The notes under the pieces: generated by a model
Databases searched by the model: none
What the model was told of the DNA's origin: nothing
Seen by the model: only the letters and a program-made list of their open reading frames with translations
Translations under genes and position numbers: made by a program
Shown: in pieces, positions 15,362-23,663 of the stretch
How the letters are laid out: each line of letters begins with the position of its first letter
How positions within the stretch are numbered: position 1 is the first letter of the stretch
Assembly (NCBI GenBank): GCA_963730165.1
Contig: CAVSQS010000002.1
Coordinates: 796,282-860,281 of the forward strand
Direction of reading: 5' to 3'
Length of the DNA: 64,000 nucleotides
Origin: DASSQJ01 sp963730165
GTDB lineage: Bacteria > Actinomycetota > Actinomycetes > Actinomycetales > Dermatophilaceae

Positions 15362-16896
15362 CAGAAGAAGACCGAGCGGCGCTGCATGAGCAGCGTGTAC
15401 AGCGTCTGCTGGATGGTCTCGCGGACCTGGTCGGTGATGTCGAAGACGAGCATGGGGTCGTCGGCTCCACCCGGCTCGTGCCTGTCGGTGGGGATGGGCT
15501 CACCGAACTCGATGATCCACTTGCTCGGGAGCGGCACCATGCCGAGCGGGCCGAGCCACGGCCAGGTCGGCGTGACCGGCGCGTATGGCACCCCGAGCAG
15601 CCGGGCGAGCGTGTTCATGTTGCCGATGATGGGCGCGATCTCCTCGGCACCGACGACCGAGCACGGGATGATCGGCACGCCGGCGCGCAGGGCGGAGGAG
15701 ACGAAGCCGCCCCGGCCGAACCGCTGCAGCTTGTACCGCTCGCTGAACGGCTTGCCGATGCCCTTGAACCCCTCGGGGAAGACCCCGACGAGCTCACCGG
15801 CCGCGAGGAGCCGTTCGGCGTCGGACCCGGTGGCCAGGGTGGAGCCGGAGCGCCGGGCGATGGTGCCGAGGAAGGGCGTCTGGAACAGGAAGTCGGCGCC
15901 GAGCGCCCGCATCACCCGCCCTCGCGGGTGCTCGTCATGGACGGCGAGCTGGATCATCAGCGAGTCGTAGGCGACGGTGCCGGAGTGGTTGGACACCAGG
16001 AGGGCCCCGCCGGTGTCCGGGATGTTCTCGATGCCGCGGACCTCGACGCGGAACCAGTGCCGGTACAGCGGACGCAGCAACGGGTAGAAGACGTTGGTCG
16101 TGAAGTCCTCGTCGTACCCGAAGTCGTCGACGGAGTAGTCGCCGTCGACCCTGCGGCGCAGGTAGGCGAGGAGCTGGGCGATCCGCTGCTCCACCTCCTC
16201 GGGGGCGACGCCGGCGGCACCGGCTGCGACGCGCAGGGCGGTGACCAGTGCCTCGACCATCTCCGCGGCGTCGGGCAGGGGCAGGCCGCTGCGGGAGGGC
16301 GCGTCGGAGACGGTGGGGTCGAGGGGCGGGGGCTCGGCCAGGCGGAGGTGCGGACGCGGCGTGGCGGCGTCGCGCAGCGCCTTCTCGCGCGGGGACGTGC
16401 GCGGCCGGCGGGTGCGCTCACCCGAGACGGTGGCGACCTTGCGCGAGGGCTTCGAGGTGACCTTGGGCGCGGGCCGGTGGGGACGCCTCGCCCGCGGGGT
16501 CACGGCCGGCGGCTCGGCGGCCTCGGCGGGGCTCGGCGCCGGTCGCGAGGCGGCGGCCTTGCCCGCCGCGGCCTTCGACGCCGGGGCCTTGGCCGCCTTC
16601 GGGGCGGCCTTCTTCCGGGGCGCGGACGTGGCGTCGTCGCGCGTCGGGCTCGTCGGGCCGGACCCCTTCGGCGACGCGGTCTTCCCGGCGGCCCGGCCGG
16701 TCGTCCTCGTGCCGCTGGCGGCTTTCGGCCGCTTCGCGGTGCGGCCGGCCGCCGAGCGGCCAGGCGTCGCAACCTCCTCGGCGGTGTCATCGGCGACGGT
16801 CACCGGTTCGGCCCCGATGAGCGGGGTCGAGCGACGGCGGGCCCGCTCGCCCGAGGCGCGCTCGGCGCCCGCTGCGAGGGCTCCACGGCGGGCCAT
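15361..16896 (-). CDS. Lysophospholipid acyltransferase family protein with long basic N-terminal extension
   Basis: Protein of 511 aa. The C-terminal about 280 residues are a PlsC-type acyltransferase: SNHSGTVAYDSL supplies the catalytic NHxxxxxD-like motif and GVFPEGFKG the FPEG-like motif. Residues about 1-190 are Ala/Lys/Arg/Pro-rich and low in complexity, resembling basic disordered tails. The homologue Rv0502 is much shorter. The TGATG overlap with the epimerase gene supports the long start; an internal start cannot be excluded. Likely acts at the inner face of the membrane on glycerophospholipid precursors. Confidence 0.88.
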   Translation of the reverse strand: MARRGALAAGAERASGERARRRSTPLIGAEPVTVADDTAEEVATPGRSAAGRTAKRPKAASGTRTTGRAAGKTASPKGSGPTSPTRDDATSAPRKKAAPKAAKAPASKAAAGKAAASRPAPSPAEAAEPPAVTPRARRPHRPAPKVTSKPSRKVATVSGERTRRPRTSPREKALRDAATPRPHLRLAEPPPLDPTVSDAPSRSGLPLPDAAEMVEALVTALRVAAGAAGVAPEEVEQRIAQLLAYLRRRVDGDYSVDDFGYDEDFTTNVFYPLLRPLYRHWFRVEVRGIENIPDTGGALLVSNHSGTVAYDSLMIQLAVHDEHPRGRVMRALGADFLFQTPFLGTIARRSGSTLATGSDAERLLAAGELVGVFPEGFKGIGKPFSERYKLQRFGRGGFVSSALRAGVPIIPCSVVGAEEIAPIIGNMNTLARLLGVPYAPVTPTWPWLGPLGMVPLPSKWIIEFGEPIPTDRHEPGGADDPMLVFDITDQVRETIQQTLYTLLMQRRSVFF

Positions 16897-17945
16897 CAGC
16901 GCCCGCCTCCGGCGCCGAGGGCCCGCAGGACGGTCTGGCTGGCCGAACCGGCGACCCCGCTGACGACGTCGCCCACCACGGACGCCGCCGGGAGCGCCGG
17001 ACCGAGGGAGGCGGCGAGGTCCTCGAAGGCCTCCCGCGAGGTGTACTTCGGCGCGAAACCGAGCACGGTACGCATCCGAGTCGTGTCCAGCCCCCGCCCG
17101 AATGCGAGCAGCGACATCTGGTCGGGGGAGAAGTCCAGCAGCCGCATGCGTCGCGTGATCCCGCCGACGATGCCCGCGGCCTGGAGCGGCATCGGGGCCA
17201 CGGGACGGCGGGCGATGGCGGCGGCCTGCATCACCGTGACGACGCCGTCGCCGGCGATGTTGACGACCCCGGTGGCGTGACCGGTGGCCGCCAGCGTGAG
17301 CGCCTCGATCGCGTCGTCCTCGTGGACGAACTGCAGGCGCGGGTCGTAGCCGAGCGGCACGGGGACGACCGGCAGGTTGAAGTAGTCGGTGATCGAGGTC
17401 CGGATGCCCGGGCCGATCACGTTCGCAAAGCGGAGCATGAGGATCTCGGTGTCGGGGCGCCGCCGGGCGAACCCGCGCACGTAGCCCTCGACCTCGATCG
17501 AGTCCTTGCCGAAGCCGCCGGACGGCGTGCGCCGGGCGCCCATGTCCTCGGTGAAGAGGGCCGGGTCACGCGGGGTGGAGCCGTAGACGGCGGCCGACGA
17601 CTTCACGACCAGCCGCTGCACGCTCTCCGCCTTCTGGCAGGCCGCGAGCAGCTGCATCGTCCCGATGACGTTGATCTCCTTCTGCGGGGTCCGCCCCCCG
17701 ACGAAGGTCGGAGTCGCGATCACGTTCATGTGGACGACCGTGTCGACCGCGGCGGTCTCTATGACCCGGCTGATCATCGGGTTGCGGATGTCGGCCCGGA
17801 CGAACTCCACGGTGCCGATGTCGTGCGGTGGCGGGATGACGTCGACGCCCACGACGTGCTCGACCCCGGGCTCGGCGGCCAGCCGCCGGGCCAGCAGACC
17901 ACCGAGGTACCGCGACACCCCGGTGACGAGCACGACCTTGGCCAA
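16896..17945 (-). CDS. NAD-dependent epimerase/dehydratase (GalE2-like, extended SDR)
   Basis: Protein of 349 aa. It starts with the Rossmann segment KVVLVTGVSRYLGGLLARRL, a variant of the glycine-rich motif, and has VVHMNVI, SSAAVYGS and a late active-site region. A TTG start at 17945 is preferred because AGGAGG lies 4 nt upstream and the TGxxx motif follows at residue 7. The longer frame adds sequence with no homology. It corresponds to Rv0501 (galE2) in conserved synteny. The substrate, probably a nucleotide sugar or a lipid-linked group, is not readable. Confidence 0.9.
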   Translation of the reverse strand: MAKVVLVTGVSRYLGGLLARRLAAEPGVEHVVGVDVIPPPHDIGTVEFVRADIRNPMISRVIETAAVDTVVHMNVIATPTFVGGRTPQKEINVIGTMQLLAACQKAESVQRLVVKSSAAVYGSTPRDPALFTEDMGARRTPSGGFGKDSIEVEGYVRGFARRRPDTEILMLRFANVIGPGIRTSITDYFNLPVVPVPLGYDPRLQFVHEDDAIEALTLAATGHATGVVNIAGDGVVTVMQAAAIARRPVAPMPLQAAGIVGGITRRMRLLDFSPDQMSLLAFGRGLDTTRMRTVLGFAPKYTSREAFEDLAASLGPALPAASVVGDVVSGVAGSASQTVLRALGAGGGR

Positions 17946-18041
17946 GGCTCCTCCTCCACGCTCGAACGGGTCCGACACTACCGAGTGCCCGCCCCGGCGG
18001 CACCGGCAGGTCCCCTCGGCGTCCCGGGCCGGCACACGACA

Positions 18042-18068
18042 AAGGCCCCCGGGAGAACCGGGGACCTT
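18042..18068 (-). terminator. Hairpin terminator after the bS22 gene
   Basis: Stem 18042-18052 / 18058-18068 (AAGGCCCCCGG / CCGGGGACCTT, one mismatch), loop 18053-18057. On the minus strand it is followed by TTTGTCG. It lies 24 bp after the bS22 stop. Confidence 0.6.
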
Positions 18069-18091
18069 CGGCGTTCAGCCGTGACGCGCGG

Positions 18092-18190
18092 TCACTTCTT
18101 GTTGCGACGCTGGTGACGCGTCTTGCGCAGCAGCTTGCGGTGCTTCTTCTTGGCCATCCGCTTGCGCCGCTTCTTGATGACAGAGCCCAT
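18092..18190 (-). CDS. Small ribosomal protein bS22 (AURKAIP1/COX24-type, 32 aa)
   Basis: Tiny gene, 33 codons. The product is almost all basic: MGSVIKKRRKRMAKKKHR, then KLLRKTRHQRRNKK. It matches the mycobacterial 30S protein bS22 (Rv0500B), which shares its pattern with mitochondrial AURKAIP1/COX24. Position between the MerR-like regulator and galE2 is conserved across actinobacteria. A hairpin follows on its own strand. Confidence 0.93.
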   Translation of the reverse strand: MGSVIKKRRKRMAKKKHRKLLRKTRHQRRNKK

Positions 18191-18284
18191 GGGACGTCCT
18201 CAGTTCTCGGTGCTTGGAGTGCGGCCGCCCAGCCTACCCGGACCGGACGGGAGGGGCCCAATCGGACCCGGGGCCCGGACGAGG

Positions 18285-18324
18285 CACGGCGAGGGGCACC
18301 CACCGTGGGGTGCCCCTCGCCGTG
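18285..18324 (-). terminator. Strong hairpin after the MerR-like regulator
   Basis: Perfect 16-bp stem (18285-18300 / 18309-18324, CACGGCGAGGGGCACC and its complement) with an 8-nt loop, 15 bp after the regulator's stop on the minus strand. No T-tract. Confidence 0.75.
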
Positions 18325-18339
18325 GTGATCGCGTGTGGA

Positions 18340-18540
18340 TCAGGCGGTGTCGACGAACGAGCTGCGCAGGTACGCGTGCACCTCGTCCTCCGGGACCCGG
18401 AAGGACCGGCCGACGCGGATCGCCGGCAGCTCGCCGTTGTGGACCATGCGATACACGGTCATCTTCGAGACGCGCATGATCGTCGCGACCTCGGCGACGG
18501 TGAGGAAACGCACCTCTCCGAGCTGACGCTCCGTGGACAT
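18340..18540 (-). CDS. MerR/excisionase-type helix-turn-helix protein (Rv0500A-like)
   Basis: DNA-binding protein of 66 aa: FLTVAEVATIMRVSKMTVYRMVHNGELPAIRVGRSFRVPEDEV is a complete winged MerR-type HTH. Very close orthologues occur beside proC and bS22 throughout actinobacteria (Rv0500A). The ATG at 18540 has GAGG 5 nt upstream; the longer frame adds no homology. It is not an excisionase in function, since no mobile element is nearby. Its regulon is unknown to me. Related in fold to BldC but a separate family. Confidence 0.92.
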   Translation of the reverse strand: MSTERQLGEVRFLTVAEVATIMRVSKMTVYRMVHNGELPAIRVGRSFRVPEDEVHAYLRSSFVDTA

Positions 18541-18744
18541 CGTGACCTCGACTTCTCGCTCGGACGCAGTGCCGGGTGTACCCGGCTGGCTCCCTCCGCC
18601 CGTGCTGCAGCAACCATAGGGGCAGTTGTGACGACTGGGGAAGGGACCCCGGCAAAAAGCCGCCGAATGTCCAGTCGACACGCCGAACAACCGATCTGTT
18701 CCGTCCTTCGGCCGATGTCCGGCCGCTCCCCCGACGGGCCCACG

Positions 18745-19935
18745 TCAGTCGAACCAGGGGTCCAGCCCGTGCAGCGGGAAGGTGGCCTGGCGAGTGGCGA
18801 GGATGCTGCGGTCCACCGGGGCGTCGGGGTTGTGTCCCATGCTCCAGGGCTGCACCCAGATGGGCAGCCGGTCCACCGGCAGGTCACCCATCCGCGACGG
18901 GCCGGGGCGGCCGGTGAGCTGGGCCACGTGAGCCCGCCACTCCTCCGGGACCGGGGTGTCCGGCGGCACCGGCCGGTGGGCCGCGACGGCCGTCAGGTGG
19001 GTCCACGAGCGGGGGACGACGTCGACGAGCGAGTAGCCACCACCGCCGAGCGCCACCCAGCGGCCCTCGCAGACGTCGTGGGCCAGGTCGTGCAGCTCCT
19101 CGTGGGCGCGGCGCTGGGCGTCCACGGTGATGGCGAGGTGGGCGAGCGGGTCCTCGAGGTGGGTGTCGCAGCCGTGCTGGGTCACGAGCACCTGCGGCTG
19201 GAAGGCGCGCACGAGGGGTGGTGCCACCGAGTCGATGGCACGCAGCCACGCCGCGTCGCCGGTGCCCGGTGGCAGCGCCACGTTGGCCACCGACCCCCGG
19301 GCGTCCGGTCCGCCGACGTCGGCCGGCCAGCCGGTGCCGGGGAACAGGTGCTGGCCGTTCTCGTGGATCGACACGGTGAGCACGCGTGGGTCGTTCCAGA
19401 AGATGCGTTCCACCCCGTCGCCGTGGTGGACGTCGATGTCGACGTAGGCCACCCGCTCGACACCGTGGTCGAGCAGCCACTGGATGCCGACGGCGATGTC
19501 GTTGTAGATGCAGAAGCCACTGGCGTGCGTGCGCATCGCGTGGTGCAGTCCGCCGCAGTAGTTGACCCCGTGGTCGGTCTCGCCCTCCCACACCCTCCGG
19601 CAGACCTCGACGGTCCCCTGGACGACGCGGGCGGACGCCTCGTGCATGCCGCGGAAGGCCGGGTCGTCGTCGGTGCCGAGGCCGCGGTGGACGTCGGCTG
19701 CGGCGGGGTCGGCCGAGGCGCGCTTGACCGCCTCGACGTACTCGGGCTCGTGGACCGTCGCGAGGAGCGCGTCGTCCGCCGCATCGGGGCTCACGATGTC
19801 GACGCCCTCGAGCACTCCGAGAGAGCGGGCGAGCCTGGTGGTGAGGTCGAGCCGCACCGGCCCCATGGGATGGTCGGGCCCGAAGTCGTACGCCGTGAAA
19901 CCGTCGTCCCAGATGAGGGTCGTCCGGTGCGCCAT
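18745..19935 (-). CDS. Acetoin utilization protein AcuC-like histone deacetylase family enzyme
   Basis: Class I HDAC-fold protein of 396 aa. Visible are the tandem histidines in CGGLHHAMRTHASGFCIYND, the metal site in VAYVDIDVHHGDGVE, and GGGGYS near the end of the fold. These enzymes remove acyl groups from lysine, in bacteria for example from acetyl-CoA synthetase. No acetoin genes are nearby, so the name reflects family only. The C-terminal about 70 residues (PVDRLPIWVQPWSMGHNP) are the usual actinobacterial extension. Confidence 0.92.
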   Translation of the reverse strand: MAHRTTLIWDDGFTAYDFGPDHPMGPVRLDLTTRLARSLGVLEGVDIVSPDAADDALLATVHEPEYVEAVKRASADPAAADVHRGLGTDDDPAFRGMHEASARVVQGTVEVCRRVWEGETDHGVNYCGGLHHAMRTHASGFCIYNDIAVGIQWLLDHGVERVAYVDIDVHHGDGVERIFWNDPRVLTVSIHENGQHLFPGTGWPADVGGPDARGSVANVALPPGTGDAAWLRAIDSVAPPLVRAFQPQVLVTQHGCDTHLEDPLAHLAITVDAQRRAHEELHDLAHDVCEGRWVALGGGGYSLVDVVPRSWTHLTAVAAHRPVPPDTPVPEEWRAHVAQLTGRPGPSRMGDLPVDRLPIWVQPWSMGHNPDAPVDRSILATRQATFPLHGLDPWFD

Positions 19936-20009
19936 GCCAGCAACCTACTCCGGGGGGCAGTGCGTGGCAGGCTACGACGTGACCCGTGTCCACCGACGGA
20001 AGGACCCTG

Positions 20010-20678
20010 ATGGCCAGGAGCCACGGCAGCGACGACGAGGTGCTCGTCATCGGCCTGGGGCGATTCGGGGCCGCCGCGGCCCTCGAGCTGCGCCGGCTCG
20101 GCCACAAGGTCACCGCGATCGAGAAGGACGGCTTCCTCGCGGAGAAGTTCCTCGGGCGGCTGAGCCACGTCATCCACGGCGACGCCAGCGACGTCTCGGT
20201 CATCCGGGACGCCAAGGTGGGCCGCTTCCGCATCGCCGTGGTCGCCATCGGCTCGTCGGTGGAGGCCTCGGTGCTGGCCGCGGCCAACCTCGTCGACGCG
20301 GGTGTCTCGGACATCTGGGCCAAGGCGCTCTCCCCCGAGCACGCCCGCATCCTCGACCGCATCGGGGTGGGGCACATCGTCCGCCCCGAGGCCGACACGG
20401 GTCGCCGGGTCGCCCACCTCGTCGGTGGCCGGATGCAGGACTACATCGAGTTCGACGACGGCTTCGCGATCGTCAAGATGCGCCCGCCCACGGAGACGAT
20501 CGGCTTCACCCTCGAGCAGAGCCAGGTGCGCAGCAAGTACGGCGTCACCGTCGTCGGCGTGAAGTCGCCGGGCGAGGACTTCACCTACGCCGTGCCGGGC
20601 ACCAAGGTGTCGGCGCACGACCTGCTCATCGTCAGCGGACCCACGACGCTCATCGAGCGGCTGGCCTCGCGCCCCTGA
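20010..20678 (+). CDS. TrkA family potassium uptake regulatory protein
   Basis: Protein of 222 aa with an N-terminal RCK/TrkA-N Rossmann domain (EVLVIGLGRFGAAAALELRRLGH, then GDASD) and a C-terminal TrkA-C domain (about 140-222). Such cytosolic subunits bind NAD(H) or nucleotides and gate K+ transporters of the Trk/Ktr type. No membrane partner lies in this window. Start ATG 20010 is chosen for GGAAGGA 5-6 nt upstream; an in-frame GTG 24 nt earlier lacks one. Divergent from acuC. Confidence 0.92.
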   Translation: MARSHGSDDEVLVIGLGRFGAAAALELRRLGHKVTAIEKDGFLAEKFLGRLSHVIHGDASDVSVIRDAKVGRFRIAVVAIGSSVEASVLAAANLVDAGVSDIWAKALSPEHARILDRIGVGHIVRPEADTGRRVAHLVGGRMQDYIEFDDGFAIVKMRPPTETIGFTLEQSQVRSKYGVTVVGVKSPGEDFTYAVPGTKVSAHDLLIVSGPTTLIERLASRP

Positions 20679-20687
20679 CCGCGCCGT

Positions 20688-21209
20688 TCAGTACTGGGCG
20701 ATGCCGCCCCGGTCACCGGCGAGCGGGAGGGTGAAGGCGATCTCCTCCTCGCCGTCGTCCTCCGAGACCACGCGCATCGGGCGTCTGTTGCCGGTGGGAC
20801 GGAAGCCGAAGCCGCTGGCGAAGGCCACGGCTCGCCCGTTGTCGGTGCCGACCCAGTAGAGGAGCTGACCCTTGCCCCGCTCCGCGGCCACCCGGGCCCC
20901 GGCGTGGACGAGCGCGGCCGCGACGCCCGAGCCGCGGGCCTCGGGGCGAACCCAGAGACCGAACAGCTGGGCCGAGTTGCCGTTGTCGCCGGGGCCGACG
21001 CTGGCGATGCCGAGCGCCTCCCCCTCACGCTCGGCGAGGAGGCGGTCCGAGCGTTCCATCCGCGCGCGCCAGAAGTCGTCGGGCTCTGCCGCCTCGTCGT
21101 CGTGTGTCGCGACGAAGGCCTCCGGGGACTCCTGCAACGCCCTGAGCCGCATCGAGCGGTACTGGTCCCACTCGTCCAGCCCCAGGGTGCGCACCGTGAT
21201 GTCGCTCAT
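20688..21209 (-). CDS. GNAT family N-acetyltransferase
   Basis: Protein of 173 aa. The acetyl-CoA loop is LWVRPEARGSGVAAALVHAG and the late beta-strand/helix is DNGRAVAFASGFGF. Substrate not deducible. Converges on the TrkA gene with a 9-bp gap. It resembles the next gene over its first 50 residues (YRSMRLRALQESPEAF versus YRDVRQASLIDSPRAF), so the two look like a tandem duplication. Confidence 0.92.
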   Translation of the reverse strand: MSDITVRTLGLDEWDQYRSMRLRALQESPEAFVATHDDEAAEPDDFWRARMERSDRLLAEREGEALGIASVGPGDNGNSAQLFGLWVRPEARGSGVAAALVHAGARVAAERGKGQLLYWVGTDNGRAVAFASGFGFRPTGNRRPMRVVSEDDGEEEIAFTLPLAGDRGGIAQY

Positions 21210-21263
21210 GGCACGTCACTCTCCCACGGCCCACCCGTGATGAGGCAAGCGGGGCGGTGAACT

Positions 21264-21827
21264 TCAGGGGGCGAGGGTGCGGACCATCCGCTCCTCGACG
21301 CAGGACGGGTCCCACGGCATGGTGCCGGTCTCACCGGTCGGGACGAAGCCCATGCGCCGGTAGAACGCCGCGGCGCGGACGTTCTCGAGCGCGACGTCGA
21401 GCACCACTCTGGCCCACCCGTGTTCGCGCGCGTGCTCGAGGGCGACAGTGACCAGCGCAGCGGCTGCCCCGCTCCCTCGGGCCGCGCTCGCGACCCACAT
21501 CCCGACGAGGTGGACCTCGTCGTCCGGCTGCTCGTCGGCGTGCCAGAGCGCGACCGTGCCCACGGGGCGGTCACCGTCCCACCCCAGCCACACCGACGGC
21601 CCGGACGCGACGAAGGCGCGCCAGTCGTCGTCGGAGCGGGCCGCCCCCTCGGCCCACGTCGTCCAGAAGGCGCGCGGGCTGTCGATGAGGCTGGCCTGGC
21701 GCACGTCACGGTAGGCCCGCCACTGCTCGTCGGTGACGCGCTCGACCCGCAGCGGCGGGGTGCCGGTGCCCGCTCGGGGTCGCTCGGCGGCGGCGGCCGG
21801 CAGGGGGGACCGGTGCCTGTCAGCCAC
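21264..21827 (-). CDS. GNAT family N-acetyltransferase (paralogue of the downstream gene)
   Basis: Protein of 187 aa from GTG 21827 (VADRHRSPL). Acetyl-CoA loop MWVASAARGSGAAAALVTVAL and a C-terminal NVRAAAFYRRMGF motif, which is more canonical than its neighbour. The chosen start overlaps the proC stop by 8 bp; a longer frame to 21884 would overlap proC much more and adds no conserved sequence. Substrate unknown. Confidence 0.9.
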   Translation of the reverse strand: MADRHRSPLPAAAAERPRAGTGTPPLRVERVTDEQWRAYRDVRQASLIDSPRAFWTTWAEGAARSDDDWRAFVASGPSVWLGWDGDRPVGTVALWHADEQPDDEVHLVGMWVASAARGSGAAAALVTVALEHAREHGWARVVLDVALENVRAAAFYRRMGFVPTGETGTMPWDPSCVEERMVRTLAP

Positions 21828-22620
21828 CGGCGAGCTCCCGGGAGCGGGTCGCGGCGGCCTCCATCGCGCTGATGAAGGCGGCACGCACCTTGTGGTCGTC
21901 CATGACCCGCAGGGCCGCGGCCGTGGTACCGCCCGGCGAGGTGACCTGCTCGCGCAGGACGGTGGGGTGCTGGCCGGTCTCGCGGATCATCGTCGCGGCG
22001 CCGTAGAGGGTCTGGACCACGAGGTCGGTGGCGGTGGCGCGCGGCATCCCGAGCACGACACCGGCCTCGATCATGGCCTCGACGACGTAGAAGATGTACG
22101 CCGGGCCGCTGCCGGAGATGGCGGTGACGGCGTCCTGCATCGTCTCCGGGACCTCGACGACCTTCCCGGTGGCGGCCAGGAGCTGCTCGGCCTCACGCAG
22201 CTGGTCGGCGCTGCAGTGCGCGCCGCCGGAGACGGCGGCCATCCCCTGGTCGACGAGCGCGGGCGTGTTCGGCATCACCCGCACGACCGCGCGCCCCTCG
22301 GGCAGCCGGGTCTCGAGGAACGAGGTGGTGATGCCGGCGGCCAGGCTGACGACGAGGTTGGCCGGCTGCACGTGCGGTGCGATCTCCTGGAGGAGCGCGG
22401 CCATGTCCTGCGGCTTGACGACGAGCACGAGGGTGTCGGCCACCGCGGCGGCCGCGGTGTTGTCGAGAGCCCGGACGCCGTAGCGCTCCTCGAGCTCGGC
22501 GGCGCGCTCGGGACGTCGCTCGGTGATGACGAGCTCGCCGGCTGGGCGTCCGGCCCGCAGCAGCCCCGAGAGGAGCGTCTCGCCCATGACGCCGGCACCG
22601 AAGATCGCGACCGTTCCCAT
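21820..22620 (-). CDS. proC: Pyrroline-5-carboxylate reductase
   Basis: Last step of proline synthesis, NADPH-dependent reduction of pyrroline-5-carboxylate. Protein of 266 aa. The N-terminal Rossmann motif is VAIFGAGVMGETLLSGLL; the C-terminal signature is AISGSGPAYIFYVVEAM...TSPGGTTAAALRV. The start MGTVAIFGAG leaves a 71-bp gap to the proline dehydrogenase gene. Biosynthetic proC and catabolic proline dehydrogenase side by side suggests a local proline/P5C cluster. Confidence 0.96.
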   Translation of the reverse strand: MGTVAIFGAGVMGETLLSGLLRAGRPAGELVITERRPERAAELEERYGVRALDNTAAAAVADTLVLVVKPQDMAALLQEIAPHVQPANLVVSLAAGITTSFLETRLPEGRAVVRVMPNTPALVDQGMAAVSGGAHCSADQLREAEQLLAATGKVVEVPETMQDAVTAISGSGPAYIFYVVEAMIEAGVVLGMPRATATDLVVQTLYGAATMIRETGQHPTVLREQVTSPGGTTAAALRVMDDHKVRAAFISAMEAAATRSRELAGG

Positions 22621-22691
22621 GGGAGGCGAGTATGCCGGTCCTCCCCCCACCGCGCTCGGAGCGCCACCGCAGCGGACCCCGGCCGGCCCGG

Positions 22692-23642
22692 TCAGCCGTT
22701 GCCGACGAGCGAGCGGAGGAAGAACTGCAGGTTGGCCGGACGCTCGGCCATCCGCCGGACGAGGTAGCCGTACCAGTCCGAGCCGTAGGGCACGTAGACG
22801 CGCATCTGGTGGCCGCGGTCGGCGATCCGCTTCTGCTCCGTGGACCGGACACCGAGCAGCATCTGGAACTCGTAGGAGTCCGGGCTGCGGCCGTGGTGGT
22901 TGGCCAGTGCCTGGGCGATCTCGACCAGCCGTGGGTCGTGGCTGGCCACCATCGGGTAGCCGTCCCCACCCATGAGCACCTTGAGACAGCGGACGTAGGA
23001 GAGGTCGACGTCGTCGCCGTCCTGGTACGCCACCGACTCAGGCTCCTTGTAGGCGCCCTTGCACAGCCGCACGCGGCTGCCCTCGTGGGCGAGGTCGCGG
23101 CAGTCCGCCTCGGTGCGACGCAGGTACGACTGCAGGACAGCTCCGACCCACGGGAAGTCCTCGCGCAGCGCGCGGAGCGTCTCGAGGGTGCGGTCGGTGG
23201 TCGTGTGGTCCTCCATGTCGAGGGTCACGGTGGTGCCGACACGGTCGGCGGCCTCGCAGATCGCGCGGGCGTTCTCGAGGGCGATCGCGTCGCCGTCGTC
23301 TCCGAGCGCCTGCCCGACCGCGCTCAGCTTGACCGACACCTCGGCGGCACCGAAGCGGGCCAGGTCCTGGTCGGCGAGCGCGTCGAGGAGCCGCACGTAG
23401 GTGTCACGCGTGGCCTCCGCCTGGGCCCGGTCGGTGACGTCCTCGCCGAGGTGGTCGATGGTGGCCAGCCGGTTCGTCGTGCGGAGCTCGGCCACCACCG
23501 CGACGGCGTCCTCGTTCTCGTCGCCGGCGACGTAGCGCGCCACCACGCCGCGGCTCAGGGGCGTGGAGACGACGGCGCCACGCACCATCTCGGACTCGGA
23601 GACCTGGAGGAGGGCTCCACGGAGCAGGTCGCTGGCATCCAC
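22692..23642 (-). CDS. Proline dehydrogenase (monofunctional)
   Basis: FAD-dependent oxidation of proline to pyrroline-5-carboxylate. TIM-barrel protein of 316 aa with the PRODH signatures RLCKGAYKEP, YEFQMLLGVR and YVPYGSDWYGYLVRRMAERP. It lacks the aldehyde dehydrogenase domain of PutA, so a separate P5C dehydrogenase must act elsewhere. Membrane-associated in related species through quinone reduction. Confidence 0.95.
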   Translation of the reverse strand: MDASDLLRGALLQVSESEMVRGAVVSTPLSRGVVARYVAGDENEDAVAVVAELRTTNRLATIDHLGEDVTDRAQAEATRDTYVRLLDALADQDLARFGAAEVSVKLSAVGQALGDDGDAIALENARAICEAADRVGTTVTLDMEDHTTTDRTLETLRALREDFPWVGAVLQSYLRRTEADCRDLAHEGSRVRLCKGAYKEPESVAYQDGDDVDLSYVRCLKVLMGGDGYPMVASHDPRLVEIAQALANHHGRSPDSYEFQMLLGVRSTEQKRIADRGHQMRVYVPYGSDWYGYLVRRMAERPANLQFFLRSLVGNG

Positions 23643-23663
23643 CTGCGACAGGCTAGCCGGGCC

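Noticed and set aside
18340..18540. Calling the small MerR-like gene bldC or a phage excisionase
   Set aside because: Fold is similar, but the sequence (FLTVAEVATIMRVSKMTVYRM) and synteny match Rv0500A, not BldC, and there is no mobile element near it.
18655..18672. Short GGC-TTTTT-GCC hairpin upstream of the MerR-like regulator as a terminator of the AcuC-like gene
   Set aside because: The stem is only 3-4 bp, too weak to list as a terminator.
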